Source: Vandiemenella viatica | Lineage: Eukaryota; Arthropoda; Insecta; Orthoptera; Morabidae | Reading direction: 5' to 3' | DNA: 64,000 nucleotides | Assembly: GCA_031002005.1 (NCBI GenBank) | Contig: JARYHS010013630.1 | Coordinates: forward strand, 237,157,539-237,221,538 | Shown here: positions 34,206-46,690 of the stretch, one piece after another | Numbering within the stretch: position 1 is the first letter of the stretch | How the letters are laid out: every line of letters starts with the position of its first letter | Notes under the pieces: generated by a model | What the model saw: only the letters and a program-made list of their open reading frames with translations | What the model was told of the DNA's origin: nothing | Databases searched by the model: none | Made by a program: the position numbers and the translations under genes

Positions 34206-35019
34206 AGCAGTGCGAAATCGCACTTCCCAGAGTAGAAATAAATCCGTTTTCGATATAAACTCCTTCCGGGCGCCCTTCAACTGTGAGAGGACAAGGTATC
34301 TTTCTCTGGTGGTCGCATTTTCCAGGGCCTCGTATGTTGTTGACGGACACGGTCTCTCCACGTAGACTCAGCCAATGGGACCCTTTCTCAGATTTCGTGT
34401 CCGGTTTCTGACGCTACCGACCGCCCTCCTCAGCTCAGCAAGTGGATATCACACCCAGATAATTTTATTAATTGTTCGCTTATTCTGTTTAACTAACTAT
34501 ATTAGTCGCGTAAAACTACACTATTTTCTGATTAATAACAGACTTATGACGTTCATACTGACATTCCGATTGATTGTAGTTCAGTACCAACAATTTTTTT
34601 CATACGCTCGCTAACCACACGAGTTCCATCGAGTTTCTGCATAAGAAGTCCAACTTTCATTTTCCAGTTTTCAGCTAACAAGTTTAGTTTTCAAAAGATT
34701 CAATCCACATCTACTTTGTGAGAGGTTCGAACCAGAAGAAGAAGAAAACCTTATAATTCTGATTTAAAAGTAAATATTTTATTATTTCGTCTTTAGCTCC
34801 TGGGTGAGAAAATTTTATCTCAAAAGACAAGAATTATTATTACGTTAAAAGTTTAATCCAAGTAGTTAGAACGTTTACAGTCTTTTAATCAACAAGAATG
34901 ATTTTTTTAAACTGTTTTGTCACTAAAATTTTCTTTTTCGACTTGCGAGGAGAAAGCAGATTGGAATCAGTGGACGTTCGTATAACTGATGATGAACAGA
35001 GGCAGGGGCAGAGATTTCG
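34206..35019. other. AT-rich spacer
   Basis: No supported feature. A 104-codon minus frame at 34047-34361 is SINE-derived at its C-terminal half. Confidence 0.35.
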
Positions 35020-35345
35020 CCGTTTTTCTGCCGTTGACGCGGGCCAAGCTCTATCCTCTGCCACGCACGGGCAGCTGCTTGCATACTCCCCCCGAGCAGC
35101 GGCAAATCAGCCACCCCGCTGTTGACGGTCCGCGGCGGGCACAATGAACCAGAAGTAACTCGCCGAGACAAGCGACTTCTTTTGAGGCCGACTCATCGAC
35201 ATGCCGGTCTCGGCGGCTGCTTTCACGGCGGGGCGGCTCTGAAAGGCGCGCGCTGATTGGCCACCACCTGGATGCATATCAGCAGGGGCGCACGGGGAAT
35301 GCTAATGGATTGACCTTGAGCATCCCGTATCTGCAGGCGTAATCT
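35020..35345. other. GC-rich island 8, regulatory-looking
   Basis: CpG-rich, followed at 35250-35330 by a dense run of short cores: GATTGGCC (CCAAT-box complement), CACCTGGATGCATATCAG (E-box and octamer-like) and GCTAATGGATTGACC (homeodomain-type TAAT and GGATTG). This density resembles a developmental enhancer. It is an inference from motif density only. Confidence 0.4.
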
Positions 35346-36359
35346 AGCTGAACAGACCAAAGATTCTACTCCTGGCTGTCAGAGAAACACATGTTTCGTT
35401 GCTCATACACTTTACTGGTTATTGCGATTCTTGACAAAATGGTTAAAGGACCCAGAAACATAGTTAATAATATGTTCCTGCCAGTACTAGAGAATAACAA
35501 GAAACTTCATCTATAAAATCAAAATACATTTACCATTTGTATCTTGAGCATAGGTTCTGTGTGTTAGGAATTGTATTATCTTTCTGCATTTTTTCAATTA
35601 AGACTTCTGGCGCTTCTAGGGCTTTGTTAACAATAACAAGGACTTTTTTTATGATTGTTTTGGAGTAAAAATACAGCATATCGAATTCACAGCTAGCGAA
35701 AACAGTTGTACCAGAGGTGCTTTATGCAACAACCGCCTCTTAAACCCGCGTCCATAAATTGAATTAGAAGAAGAAACTGAGATAGAAGTTATAATCACAG
35801 GAAACAAAGTTTGAGATCTTTCTGACAGCACCAGTGATAAGCGTATACGCATGAGTGTGCTGTTTCATCAAGTAATGAAGGTGCGTGTGTGAGGCTGCTG
35901 GCTTAATTTACTTGAGTATGGATTTCAATTTTTGAGATGTTGATGAGGTGTAAGCTTAGTCTTTCACAGTTTTTCTTTTTCCGTGTGAACTATCTAATAA
36001 TCACTCCAAGTTAGATTTTCGTAGAAGCAAAGTAAAATATCTTTGTTTTAAGTGAGTAAATCATCTCCAGCGAGGAAGTAAATCTCGTATTCCGCTGTTT
36101 AGAGAGAGTACTCATTTCATCTGCTCAGAACAAACCGTATGTATTATTCATCATTGCGCAACATATGCAAGTAAAAGTTTATCTCAAACTATTAATTGTT
36201 TCTATTTATTAGTTTTGAGATCGTTCTGACATTTGTGAGCTTCTTAGGAAGGTCGGAAAGGCCATCAAATGGAGGGAAATTACAGATACACGATTTTTCA
36301 TTCTACGTTTCCCAGGATCTACTGCTCACTGATGTCTATGTCTTTAGAGCTGTGAAATA
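35346..36359. other. AT-rich spacer
   Basis: Nothing recognised. Confidence 0.35.
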
Positions 36360-36496
36360 ATTGAGTGGGGGGGGGGGGGCAAGGTACGAATAGAAAATTA
36401 TCTATAACATTTCCGGCATTCGTCTGGCGAGACGTTGGGAAGCCATGTGAAACCAAAATTTGAATGGTCGGAATACCAGGATCGAACGTTAATCTC
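36360..36496 (-). mobile_element. SINE family 1, degenerate partial copy
   Basis: Complement carries TTTCCGGCATTCGTCTGGCG at 36410-36429, AAGCCATGTGAAACCAAAAT and a B-box remnant GGATCGAAC. It starts beside a 13-G run at 36367-36379. Confidence 0.65.
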
Positions 36497-38843
36497 CTTG
36501 CTGACAATGTTCTGTTTCAGAAGGAAACAATAATGTTTCACCTATTTGTGATCTTTGTAAGAACGATATTCGTTTTGTGAAACGACTATGTTTTTGTATG
36601 AACGGAAGCGCAACACCAGAATTTGAATTAACGATTACTGAAAGTCGTTTACAGACGGCAATCATTAGCGCCACGCAACAACTGTCTGCTCTGAATCACC
36701 ATTAGTCGATGTTCCCAAACTCAAGTGTGGTGGACAAACTCAAGTGTATAGTGAAAACTGTTGACGTAGGTTCTTCGATTTGGGCATGGCTAGCTTATAC
36801 AAGCTGGTTTGATGCGACATTTGGCTCTGTGCGAGCACCAGTGTGATACCATATGTTGGCGTTTTTAACAGGATTTGAATGTAATGAAAAAAACCGAAAT
36901 AGAGTTCTCTTCATCCGTGATTATGATTATCCGTCAGTAAGAATTTCCTTATAATCTATGTTTTCGATCACATCCATATACATATATGTTCATGTGACTA
37001 ATAGCCTTACTGCAAATAAATTTCTTTGTCTTCTTTGTTAGCTAATTTCATTCAACATAAATAAGACGAAAGAGAAAGTTATTGCGCCAAACGTATTGTG
37101 CTGTAACATTTGATAATTTTGCAATAAATCAAACTAAAATTATTCTTTATAAATATGAAATTAACAATTTTGCTCACTTGTTTTGATTGGTTTCATTTTC
37201 TCAGAAATAATGGACGCTATTGGTAATTAATTCATTAAAATAATCCAATCTACATTATCAATGGACATAATGAAATACAATGGATGAAAGGCATGATGTT
37301 ACTTTTAATGAATTAAAATACCAAATTGTGTTGACAGATTCAGACTTCAGGTGTAAGTCATATAGTTAATAACAGATAATAATTAACTGGTACATTTAAA
37401 AGATATGAAACAATATAACGTAACTTGAAAGTAATATAATCAATTAATACACTGTGACGAACGGGGAACAAAATATTATAAAATGAAGTTTATACTCAAA
37501 CAATAACTAGATAATTAATGAAAAAATTGAATATCCCTTTTACTCATGTAAGCAACTAACAGAACATGAGATTCTATATTCTGGCCTGCACCAGTAAAGG
37601 GTAATGTCCACTTTTTTACGTACGGCAGGTGGATTAATAATTCGAAGTTATTACCATTTCACTGTTCTCTGTAGTCATCTTGCAGCCGATGTTGCTGCCA
37701 ACCATGATGCTCACTGGCACATTACTTGAACAGTATTAGTTGCTTAGCCATTCGACAAATAAAATAAATAACTTGAACAGTAATGGACACAATTACACTG
37801 CACCGAATACATTTAGAAACCTTTCCTCGACATGGTAGCACAAATACTAAGATACGTTACTCTGAGGTACCATTTCAAATACATCACCACAGCTTTAAGA
37901 CTATGTTTCATGTTGAATCTACCAGTCAGCTTCTCCCTTAGAATCTAGAGTCGGCATGTCGCCTTGTGCCGCAGCAGCATTCAGCATCTTACCCCTCTAT
38001 TCTCAACATCTCCGTCGACATAGGGCAAAAGAGAAGCAAATTCTAACAATAATTAATAATAATATACTTCTGCCATCCCATTCGTTGTTCAAAAACACGC
38101 ACGCCCAATTGGTTGGTTGTTATCACATGACAGAACGTTATTCTGAAAAGGATTCCACCCATTGTCATTGATTTCTTTAACACTCACTCTTCCACGTCAG
38201 ATAACCCACGTCAAACATTTCCACTCTGCCGAAAATATTTTGCAGATTCTCCAAAGTGGTTTTAGAAATACCGAATAGTCTGCTAACGAGTTAGTTCCTA
38301 TTAACACATTCCTTGGAGATTATTGTTTCTGCAGATTCCTGGTGCATAGTTCCTGTTAGAAAACCTGTACTATCTCGCCAAAATGACACCGGCCTCTCGT
38401 CCTCATGTCTGCATCCTTCATGACCTCAAACGTTCACAAACATGACTTTTAATAAATCCAATTATTTAATCTATCAGTTATGGACTGATATAGTATCGAA
38501 AATACATTTTGCGACTTTTAATAATTAACAACAGAGATAGGAATAGCAATAGAAATCCAAGCAGAAACCATAATATGGTTAAAAAATGTTGTAGAAGTAT
38601 CACTCTCTTTTTGACGATCAAGAAAACAGAACCACATGTAGGCTATAATCATAAATGTTTGGCCGGTTGAGAAAACTATATCTTGCAGATAAAAATGTTC
38701 ATAAAATTATCATCTAAATACATTTTGTAATAACAACTGAATAACTGTAGTTGCGTTTGACACAAAAACCAGTATATAGAAATTTACCAACTTCATTAAC
38801 AACAATACCACATGATAATGGAAGTTTTATGCTCCAAACGTAT
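36497..38843. other. Long AT-rich spacer
   Basis: No repeat family or coding sequence recognised over more than 2 kb. Confidence 0.35.
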
Positions 38844-39059
38844 GTACACACTTTATCATTATTATTGGCCGCCGCTGAAAAATTCTATCACTCTTATCTT
38901 GCACAATCCTACATCAATGTCATCCTAAGAAACAGTAACGCAATACTGACGAGCCACTATTGCGTTACTGTTTCATAGGATGACATTGATGTAAGATTGT
39001 GCAAGATAAGAGTGATAGAATTTTTCAGCGGCGGCCAAGAATAATGATAAAGTGTGTAC
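38844..39059. repeat. 216-bp near-perfect palindrome
   Basis: Arms of 102 bp (38844-38945 and 38958-39059) are inverted copies differing at three positions with no gaps, separated by a 12-base spacer CTGACGAGCCAC. The arms contain GGCCGCCGCTGAAAAATTC and its complement. There is no A tail, known transposon terminus or clear target duplication; the flanks share only a blurred CTCC..CGTA match. A transcript would form a single long hairpin. Possible origins are a fold-back MITE, a template-switch inverted duplication or a hairpin-RNA locus. Confidence 0.95.
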
Positions 39060-39344
39060 CTCCGCGTAATACAAACAGACAATGGTTCTGACGACACTTC
39101 CTCGGCATACAAAAACCAAACATCAACGATAAGAAAAGGAATTTGTAAGTTATGCAATGTTATATCAGGTAAAAAAACTAATTGAAACCATTCATGATAT
39201 GGTATAGTTAGTATAAATCCTGGTCGAAATGACTGAAGAGTCGTGATATTCATATCATATACTGAGAGTCATGGCAGAAAAAAAAAAATAATCTACGGCT
39301 GCTAATGTGTATGAGGCGTATTATTTAAGCATAATGGAGCGTGT
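39060..39344. other. Spacer right of palindrome
   Basis: Nothing recognised. Confidence 0.3.
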
Positions 39345-39725
39345 GTCAGCTGTAATTCCGCATGGCTTGGCTTTAATCTCGCGCTCACTTTTGTTTGCGA
39401 GGTCCGACAGAGGCGCGTCCGGCCCGCACGCTCAAAAGGACCGTAATCAGAGCGGGGGACAGTTGGCGGAAGTCATCCCGCACCGCGCGGCGGACTAAAT
39501 TTGCCGTGAAGCCGTGGCGGGGCCTCCAAACAGCGCTATCTGCCATCTGGGCGGACACGGGCCTGAATACAGCCGCCTGCCCGCTGATAAACCGGGGACG
39601 AAGGCGGTCGGCGCGCGGGGCAAGCGGCTAGCCATTCAGCCCTCAAGGCGTCTCTGAAAGGCAGGTAGCTCGTTAGGAAACCTCTGTGCGACTGTGTGTC
39701 CACACGCAGTGAGGTCGGCTTAGAT
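39345..39725. other. GC/CpG-rich island 9
   Basis: Strong CpG-rich block. Contains AATTTGCCGTGAAGCCGTGG then CGGGG at 39498-39522, a split motif also present in island 10 (42428-42459). Frames on both strands (69-78 codons) lack motifs. Confidence 0.4.
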
Positions 39726-41429
39726 AAAGCATTTTCAGCTCTCACGCATCAGGATATATCCATGTAAACATAAAGCTACCTCAGACCAGCACAGAAATTT
39801 TACATTTATAACAAATTTTTTTGAGATTACCAGTTCTGTAACATCTCATTAACAAAGATGTTTCTTGTGCAATTGGCATTCTTCGTATTTCGTACGCGAT
39901 TATTGGAGAACCAGCCTTCATCTCGGTCCTAGGATTTTAGTGCGTAACAATAAGCATTGTGCCTTTATTCGATTCTATCTGATTAGGAGGCGATATTTGT
40001 AATTCTACTGTTCCTGCTGTCAGATTACCGTCACAAATAATTTCATTTGTTTGTAATGTAGTTAGTGGATCACCTGCGAGTTAATCCAAATGAGTTGTTT
40101 CGCATGTATTGGTAAAATTTTTATTTGCGTAAATTTTGTGTTACAAGCCTAGCTACAACAGCAGACCATAATTTTACATTGGTTTACCTCCATTTCTGTG
40201 TGTATTGTGATAGGACACACTGACATTAAAACACCGAGTTTAAACAACCGAAGGAAAAGCCTACTTACTGTCCTTGAAAATAACCACCTTCACGATGTCA
40301 TAATAATATTAATAAAAAGCGCATAATGAATTAATTAATTTCATAAATAAAACATTTTTCAAAGCAGTAAAGAATGGCCGTAACATGCGTAGTTAATACA
40401 CACACCAGGTAAGTCAGAGTATCTGAACTATCAAACAAGCAGAGAGATATCTTGACACACACAAACGCTAATGCAGTAACATAAAAAACAATACCATACA
40501 TGTAACTAAACAACACAGGTGGTACTGATGACCATTCAAGTGTGACGTGTTCAACCAATGCCAGTAAAAATCTGAAAAATAGCGATCCCGCAAAGAAAAG
40601 GTATCAACGATAAACCACAGCACAAAATCGTGTTCTTCAGAAATGCAAATAGAACTTTTACCAACAAATTTGCTTGAATTGATTCTAACCAGTTCGTAAG
40701 GGGGCGTCCATTAATTACATGAGAACAGTAGTTAACATACAGTGTTTCATTTACAAATATTAATTTTGTTACACTTCCGAAATCGAATGTTGTGTGCGTT
40801 TAATAGGAAATAAAGAACTGATGTTGTGATTAAATCATTGTTTAAGAAAGAGATGTCACCTGAGCACCTTGACGCGAATATGGCGCTACCATTAGCGGAT
40901 GGTGCCCCTGTCTATAGCAGAACAGAAAGTTTGATGTATGTACAGGAGAACCAGCATTGAAAAATAGACCACAACCACTTTTACCAAACGACATCAGTGA
41001 CAGACAACCAGTTTATGAGTCGGCCATCGTATGCCTATAAAAGCAAGCTTGTTTCATCGATTTTTTAAAAAAACTGATATTCTCTCGGTGTACCAAGGAA
41101 CAACGAGCTTTCAAGTCATCATATTGTTTCTCTGGCAAAAATGAGAAATAAGCGATAATTATTCATATCATTTTTTCCGTAACGAATGGTGCACCTACAT
41201 TGCTGAACTGAAAAGCACAATCCAGTGACAGTGAAAAATTCAACGCAACATATAACGATCCTGAGATTTGCGCTCCAAATCAAGTGCACGGAACATAAAA
41301 TCATTATTTGACAGTGATCATTATTATTTTGACTCGTCTTCAGTTTCCCGGATGCGATCGATGTATGAGCTTTCGTCACCTTTGTCTGTAAAGGTAGGTA
41401 AGTATATTTCCTTTTCATGGAATATAGAT
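39726..41429. other. AT-rich spacer
   Basis: No supported feature. Confidence 0.35.
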
Positions 41430-42150
41430 CATGTTACACCTCCCTCCTGTAAGTGCAGATCAAACCATCTCATCCTGGGATGGCCTAGCGGCCTTTTACC
41501 CTTCAGTTCTTTTCCAGTCATACCCTTGTTACTCTGATTGAGTCCATCCGTTGGACATGTCCCTGCCATTACAACATTGCTTTGATAATTTTTACAAAGG
41601 TTTTCATTGAATGGGATCTCTTTGCGGATCACTTCATTCCTGATCTTATCTCTTATAGTTTTTTGTACCACTCATCTCAGGAAATTTATTTTTGCCGCCT
41701 GGAGTCTGCTGTCATCTCTACAGGCAGTAGGACGTACTTCCAGGCTGTATGTTCTGATACCGAGCGTGGTGGGTGAGTGGTTAACGCTCTGGCTTCGCAT
41801 TCGGGAGGACGGTGGTTCGAATCCCCGTCCGGGCGTCCAGATTTGGGTTTTCTATGGTTTCCCCAAATTACTCCAGGCGAATGCCGGGTTACTTCCTTCA
41901 AAAAGGCCATGGCCGAATTCCTTCCCGTTCCTTGTCCCCACTCCCATCCCGCCTCTAATGGCCTCGACGTCGACGAAGCGTAAAGCCATAAATAAAAAAA
42001 TGTATGTTGTGATGGGTAAGAAGTACGTATTACACAGCCATAGTCTGGTTCTAATCGGAATATGTTTCTCCCACAAAACCTGCCTAACATGATTATAGAA
42101 TGGGAGTCCTTTTTGTACTCTAATATTAATTTCGTCCTGTGATCGACTGT
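41430..42150 (-). pseudogene. LINE RT C-terminal relic, split by a SINE
   Basis: Minus strand. From 42150 downwards the translation gives QDEINIRVQKGLPFYNHVRQ, EKHIPIRTRLWLCNTYFLPI (42005-42085), is broken by the SINE at 41759-42000, then resumes with SRLQAAKINFLR, IRDKIRNEVIRKEIPF (about 41615-41660) and GKRPLGHPRMRWFD (about 41455-41500). These are the thumb and C-terminal blocks of endonuclease-RT LINEs (NTYILPILTYG, LQAAEMKFLR, RDRIRNEVIR, GRPRMRW). Fewer stops than in the other LINE relics, so it is comparatively young. Confidence 0.85.
41759..42000 (+). mobile_element. SINE family 1, full-length reference copy
   Basis: Complete element. Head GAGCGTGGTGGGTGAGTGG with A box, B box GGTTCGAATCC at 41814-41824, body TTTCCCCAAATTACTCCAGG, GGCCATGGCCGAATTCC, the GGCCTCGACGTCGACGAAGC block at 41960-41979 and an A-rich tail ending at 42000. 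It is flanked by a 13-bp target duplication, TGTATGTTCTGAT (41746-41758) and TGTATGTTGTGAT (42001-42013), with one difference. It lies within a minus-strand LINE relic and so is younger than it. Confidence 0.97.
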
Positions 42151-42254
42151 CACTTTAGTGCACAGGTACGGGAAATTTGACAGTAATTTTTAAAACAATT
42201 TATTATCTCGAGTCAATTTACGCGGTTTGATGTTAATTTTCTAAACACGCTCAG

Positions 42255-42590
42255 TCTCAGTTTTCCTGAGTTGCCGTTACATCTCCTCCCGGCAGCGTGA
42301 AGCCAGCGGCGCGGACACCCCGCCGCAAGTCGAGGGTTGAGCCGTAAAAAGTCGGCCGGCCGCTGGCTGGACAAACACAGGTGGGCAGCGCAGCCGTGTC
42401 TGCCTGCCTGCCGGCTAATAGGTTTCTATTTGCCGTGCAACCCGACGCCGTGGCGGGGGAATGTGGACCTACTGGGCGGCGGACCAGCCTGACCCCACCG
42501 CGGCTCCAGTGACGGACCACACAGCGGCTGCGTGGGAACACCAAGTCTCGTGACGTCTGCCTGCAACCATAGCAAAGTCCGCTCCGGTTA
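42255..42590. other. GC/CpG-rich island 10
   Basis: CpG-rich block sharing with island 9 the split motif ATTTGCCGTG and GCCGTGGCGGGG (42428-42459). A 95-codon minus-strand frame has no motif. Confidence 0.4.
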
Positions 42591-44849
42591 ATCTGATAGC
42601 TATGGGATAATTCTCCAACTTTCTGTCAAACGCAATCTTTTTTTCCTTCGGTGCAGATAAATCTTTGAATTTTCATTCATGTGCTTCAGCAATTTTAATA
42701 TGCAATAAACAGAATTTTGTGAGACACGGTTGTTGTGCACCATAACTAAACTCTCCTCCTTGTATTCCAGTCCGTAATGGCAGAAGGAAAGCAAGAATTT
42801 TTAGTTTTTTATGCCTCTTCCAGGTCTCAGGTGGAAGACAATTACCTTCAAGTAACCGGAAGGAAATGACTATACATTTTTCAATTTTGAACCCGAGTGC
42901 TGAAAAGTCCTAGACCCGACCGTTGCCTATGAGTTCGGTATCATTGTTGTCCAAACAGGGTGGCGGAAGAAGTTTTTCACCGCAGTCATAAATAAAAGTT
43001 TGAGATCGCATGTCTCCCAGTAAATTCAAATGAAAACAACATCGTCTGTTTGCCAGATAATCCTAGTCCAATGTACAGTACGTATCGTGTATGTTAGCCT
43101 TTTGTAACAGACGTGACAAGTGGTAATTAAACGAGGGGCTCCTCTCTGCACTTTATCTACATAAGGGAGCATCCCAGGATAGCCGATCATACAATTTAGT
43201 TTGGAATTACAGCTCCGAATTTCTGGCGTACATTCCTGTTATACCACATGATAGCCAAAGGTCAAGGAATTTTGTAAGTCAGTTATGTTGTATCCATGGC
43301 GGGGCTGGGAAACTGTCGCCACTTTGGTTACGTTTAGCTACCTCTGAAATCTTAAATGGAGCACGACTTCTGAATGTTGAAGCTACGACCCTCGTTGTAG
43401 TTTCTAAGAACAGCCCTCTTAAGATCTATCTATGTATTTCTTTAATAGAACATTAGAGTTGAATCGTTATGTTGGAGTAGAAAATAGACAAAGTCGTCAA
43501 GGATCAAAGCTAAATACCAAACCCTTATTTATCTGGAAATACCATTTCGTCAGCGGCGCAGTTCAGTGCTACCAGTACAGTGTTATACGAGGACTTGCTT
43601 CAGGGATTAAAGAAATTGATTTCATATGACCAGTTAACTTTTGTTTATCACTGTACATTGATGTATTATATGATTTTAGTAAAACAACTGTCAATCAATA
43701 GTCTACATTCTGAAGAGACGGAATGGAACAATAAATATTCGATATTTAGTGAAAAAAGTGCTTGAAGTTTTAGAATTTCACATAAAATCCCGAAAACATC
43801 CAGAATAATTCTTACCACCTCATAGAGTACGGCGATAATAAAGCGTGATTGTGAATATGTCTTAAACAGTGATGGGCGGGAGAAAAGACGTATCCATATC
43901 CTATCCTTCCCACCATAGGCATGCCTTTTTTTGTGACAAAGTGTTGATACGAATACAGGAATAGTGATATTGAATTGAATTCTAGGTGCAAGCAATGTTT
44001 TCTGGATTATATGAAGCATTTATATGAGATCTCTCGTCCTTGCATTTTACAAATTACTGTGTCGCATGAGGCGTTTCGGCAACGCAAATTTGTCGATTGC
44101 TACTCAGGAGAACATGGACATACTTCCGAGGGATTTATGTTAATTATTTAAAAGCCAATGAAATTTTAAAATAGTAACGACCATTCAGTCTACCTTCCTA
44201 CAACGGATTCCTTACCGTGTAAAAGGTTGTTTTTTTGGCAGATATTATCTTCGAAATCGTAGTTTCCAGCTAATTGAACTGAAATCCGGACTACAGTCGG
44301 TATTTTAAAGGTCTCACTTCCAACTTATACCTTGAATTTTTACTGAACTTGGAGGAAAAGTCATTTAATCGTTGCCTAACAATCAAAAACGTGACATTAG
44401 TTATTATTATGACTTTAATATCTATCTTTAACTCTTTACTTTTACTCTAATGGCATGACCAGCGTTTTAAAGACTTTTTTACAATTTATTTGTAAAATTT
44501 CGCATATTTATTTTTGCATAATGGGGACAAAGTAAATTAAAATTATCAATGCCAGTTGCCTTGATAAACTACACACTGAACTAAATTTTTTTTGCTAGCC
44601 ATGGAGCAGCAATTTCATAGCTCCATACTAGAAATAACCAGGGTAGGTAGGTGCAAACATGAATTATTTTTAAACTCACGAAGCGGTTTTTTTTTTTTTT
44701 ACTGGAGACTTCGCGGCAAAGTAAATGTTTTGGTGCTCATTTTTGACTTCTGAAGTTGATGTGATTCTTGAATTGCTACTGAACCTTCACACTCAGCTCC
44801 TTGCTACTAGAAGTTCATGCTTGTTTTCACCCTGCTTAACTTCGCTGCG
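42591..44849. other. AT-rich spacer
   Basis: Short motif-less frames up to 117 codons. No repeat recognised. Confidence 0.35.
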
Positions 44850-45125
44850 TCGTTGCTGACTCTCTATTCTTAAGCGCAACAGCCCCGAACTGCGAGCGCC
44901 TGGCGTGGCCGCTACCAGCTATACAAAAGCCGAGGGCACTTTTGTGCGGGCGGCTGGAGTGGCGGCCAATCTTTGCACAGCTCTAGCTTTCTATGGCTGT
45001 CGCCAGCAGGCGCCCGCGTCATACGGACTGACCCTCGGCAAGCGACGTCCAGCGCAACGTCCATCGATTTCTTTCCGCGCACATCAACGTATTACATTTG
45101 CCGCATCAGAAACATTTTTACGGCT
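44850..45125. other. GC/CpG-rich island 11
   Basis: CpG-rich (TGTGCGGGCGGCTGGAGTGG at 44943-44962). An 88-codon plus frame has no known motif. Confidence 0.35.
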
Positions 45126-45342
45126 CAGAATACACGACGTTAAGCTAAAGTATAAAATAAATTATCAGTAACAATAATTCATACGTATGATGCTAAGAGT
45201 GAAAGTCTACAACCACGCAAATGTAGTACTGTGAAACGTTGCACATAGAATCTTATCACTGTCTCATCACGCCTTCAATAGGTTACTGTGTAAACGAAAC
45301 AGTTCATAAAAAAAAGAGTGGGAATAAGACGAAAAGGTTCTG

Positions 45343-45513
45343 TTAGGTCTCTGGATAACAGTCTTCGTCTTCTTCACCACCTTTTTTGAAATATTTTTTG
45401 GAGTCTACCGCCTTTGATGAGTACTCATCATTGGCATGGTCCAATTTGTATCTTTTATGCACTTGCTGAAGCCAAGCATTATATAGCCTACCTACTGCCA
45501 AGTTGTACTACTT
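45343..45513 (-). pseudogene. Possible transposase fragment (piggyBac-like?), weak
   Basis: A minus-strand frame of about 57 codons with no start reads YNLAVGRLYNAWLQQVHKRY, then KLDHANDEYSSKAVDSKKYF, then an acidic end GGEEDEDCYPE and stop at 45343. The opening resembles the D.AV.NAW.LYR segment late in piggyBac-type transposases, but the rest does not match anything I recognise. The composition is more protein-like than that of neighbouring frames. It could equally be chance. Confidence 0.25.
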
Positions 45514-45613
45514 AATCATGAATGTTAACATCTGTCTGTGAAACAAGTATCTATGTCCACGTGTATTACAATTGTATTATTTGTTTGTGAAATATGTAGT
45601 TTATGAGGTGGAA

Positions 45614-45718
45614 ATTAAGGACCACCCTGGCATTCGCTGCAGAAAATCGCCTAAAAACCGAAGTCAGGGTGGCTGGTATGCTGGGAGCTCGAGCCCAGTC
45701 CTGCTCACTGAGCCAAAA
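45614..45718 (-). mobile_element. SINE family 1-related, degenerate fragment
   Basis: Complement resembles the SINE body: AAGGACCACCCTGGCATTCG at 45617-45636 (family AAGGAACCATCCCAGCATTCG), AACCGAAGTCAGGGTGGC and a B-box remnant GAGCTCGAGCCC. Strongly diverged. Confidence 0.5.
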
Positions 45719-46384
45719 TGACGCGTTCTCTGGATAACAGTATATTAAACGTAAATAAACTGTCTGGTGGTTTATGCGTGACAAAATGAAATTCAGAATT
45801 CCTAAATATCGTGGGTTATTAGTTTTCATTCGTCGCAAGTGTCACTAAACAATAGAATAGAGATATGCCCCATACAATGACCAATTATAAATTCTCAGGG
45901 TTTGTTTATTTCAGTAAAAATACACAGAACCTCGCAAAGATTTTAGTAGTCAAGGAAGAATTGTGTAATTAGTTTCAAAATTCTTAAAAAATTAAACAAA
46001 GGTTGAAATTTAGGGTGAAGGTAAGATGGTCGTTGATGGAAACTTATAGGCGTAAATTCGCAAGAAATATTTCTTTCATAATTCAGATTATAGGTCTTTG
46101 ATTCAATAAAAAAAAGGACGCTGAAACTACGAGTTATCCAAAAAAGGAAGGACAGAAATTAATGACGATAGGATCGTTCACTTGTCACACAAGTCTTTTA
46201 CACTCTTTTTTCTTCCCTCGCCATATAATAATAAGCAAAAAATTTGTGACTGTATACTGATTGTGCACCAACTATGACAATTTATGTTAAGTAGGGTGAA
46301 TAAAAGATTTTTTGGAAGTAGGGGCGAACAAGCGTATGGTCTCTTATGTATTAAACTAAGCTGGTGCTCTCGACAGAAGCACGT
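45719..46384. other. AT-rich spacer
   Basis: Nothing recognised. Confidence 0.3.
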
Positions 46385-46690
46385 ATCCGTATCGGGGGGT
46401 GGGTGACAATACGCCGCATTGAACGTAACGCTCTCAAAAATTTCCAGTGGGTCGCTCCTTTCTTGTGTAAACATAACTGGAGAGGAGCCAGGTGTTGCGA
46501 GAGTCGACACGCTCGCATGCGCCCGCCCAATGGATCCCGACCAGAGAAGTTCCGCCGATTGCCGAAAATACCCCTGTCAGGCCGGCTCTCAGGGAAGCGC
46601 CGTGACTGATGGGCCCGTTGGAGATTTCGGAGCTAGCACCTGGCGAGACCCTGCAGAGCTCCTCTCGGATTCCCATGCTGATGAATAAAT
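46385..46690. other. GC/CpG-rich island 12
   Basis: CpG-rich with frames of 81-89 codons open on both strands, a side effect of GC content. No motif. Confidence 0.35.

Noticed and set aside
34047..34361. 104-codon minus-strand ORF
   Set aside because: Its C-terminal half is SINE sequence in translation, and the rest has no motif.
41607..42092. 161-codon plus ORF and 155-codon minus ORF as genes
   Set aside because: Both translate through the full-length SINE and parts of the LINE relic; they are composite artefacts.
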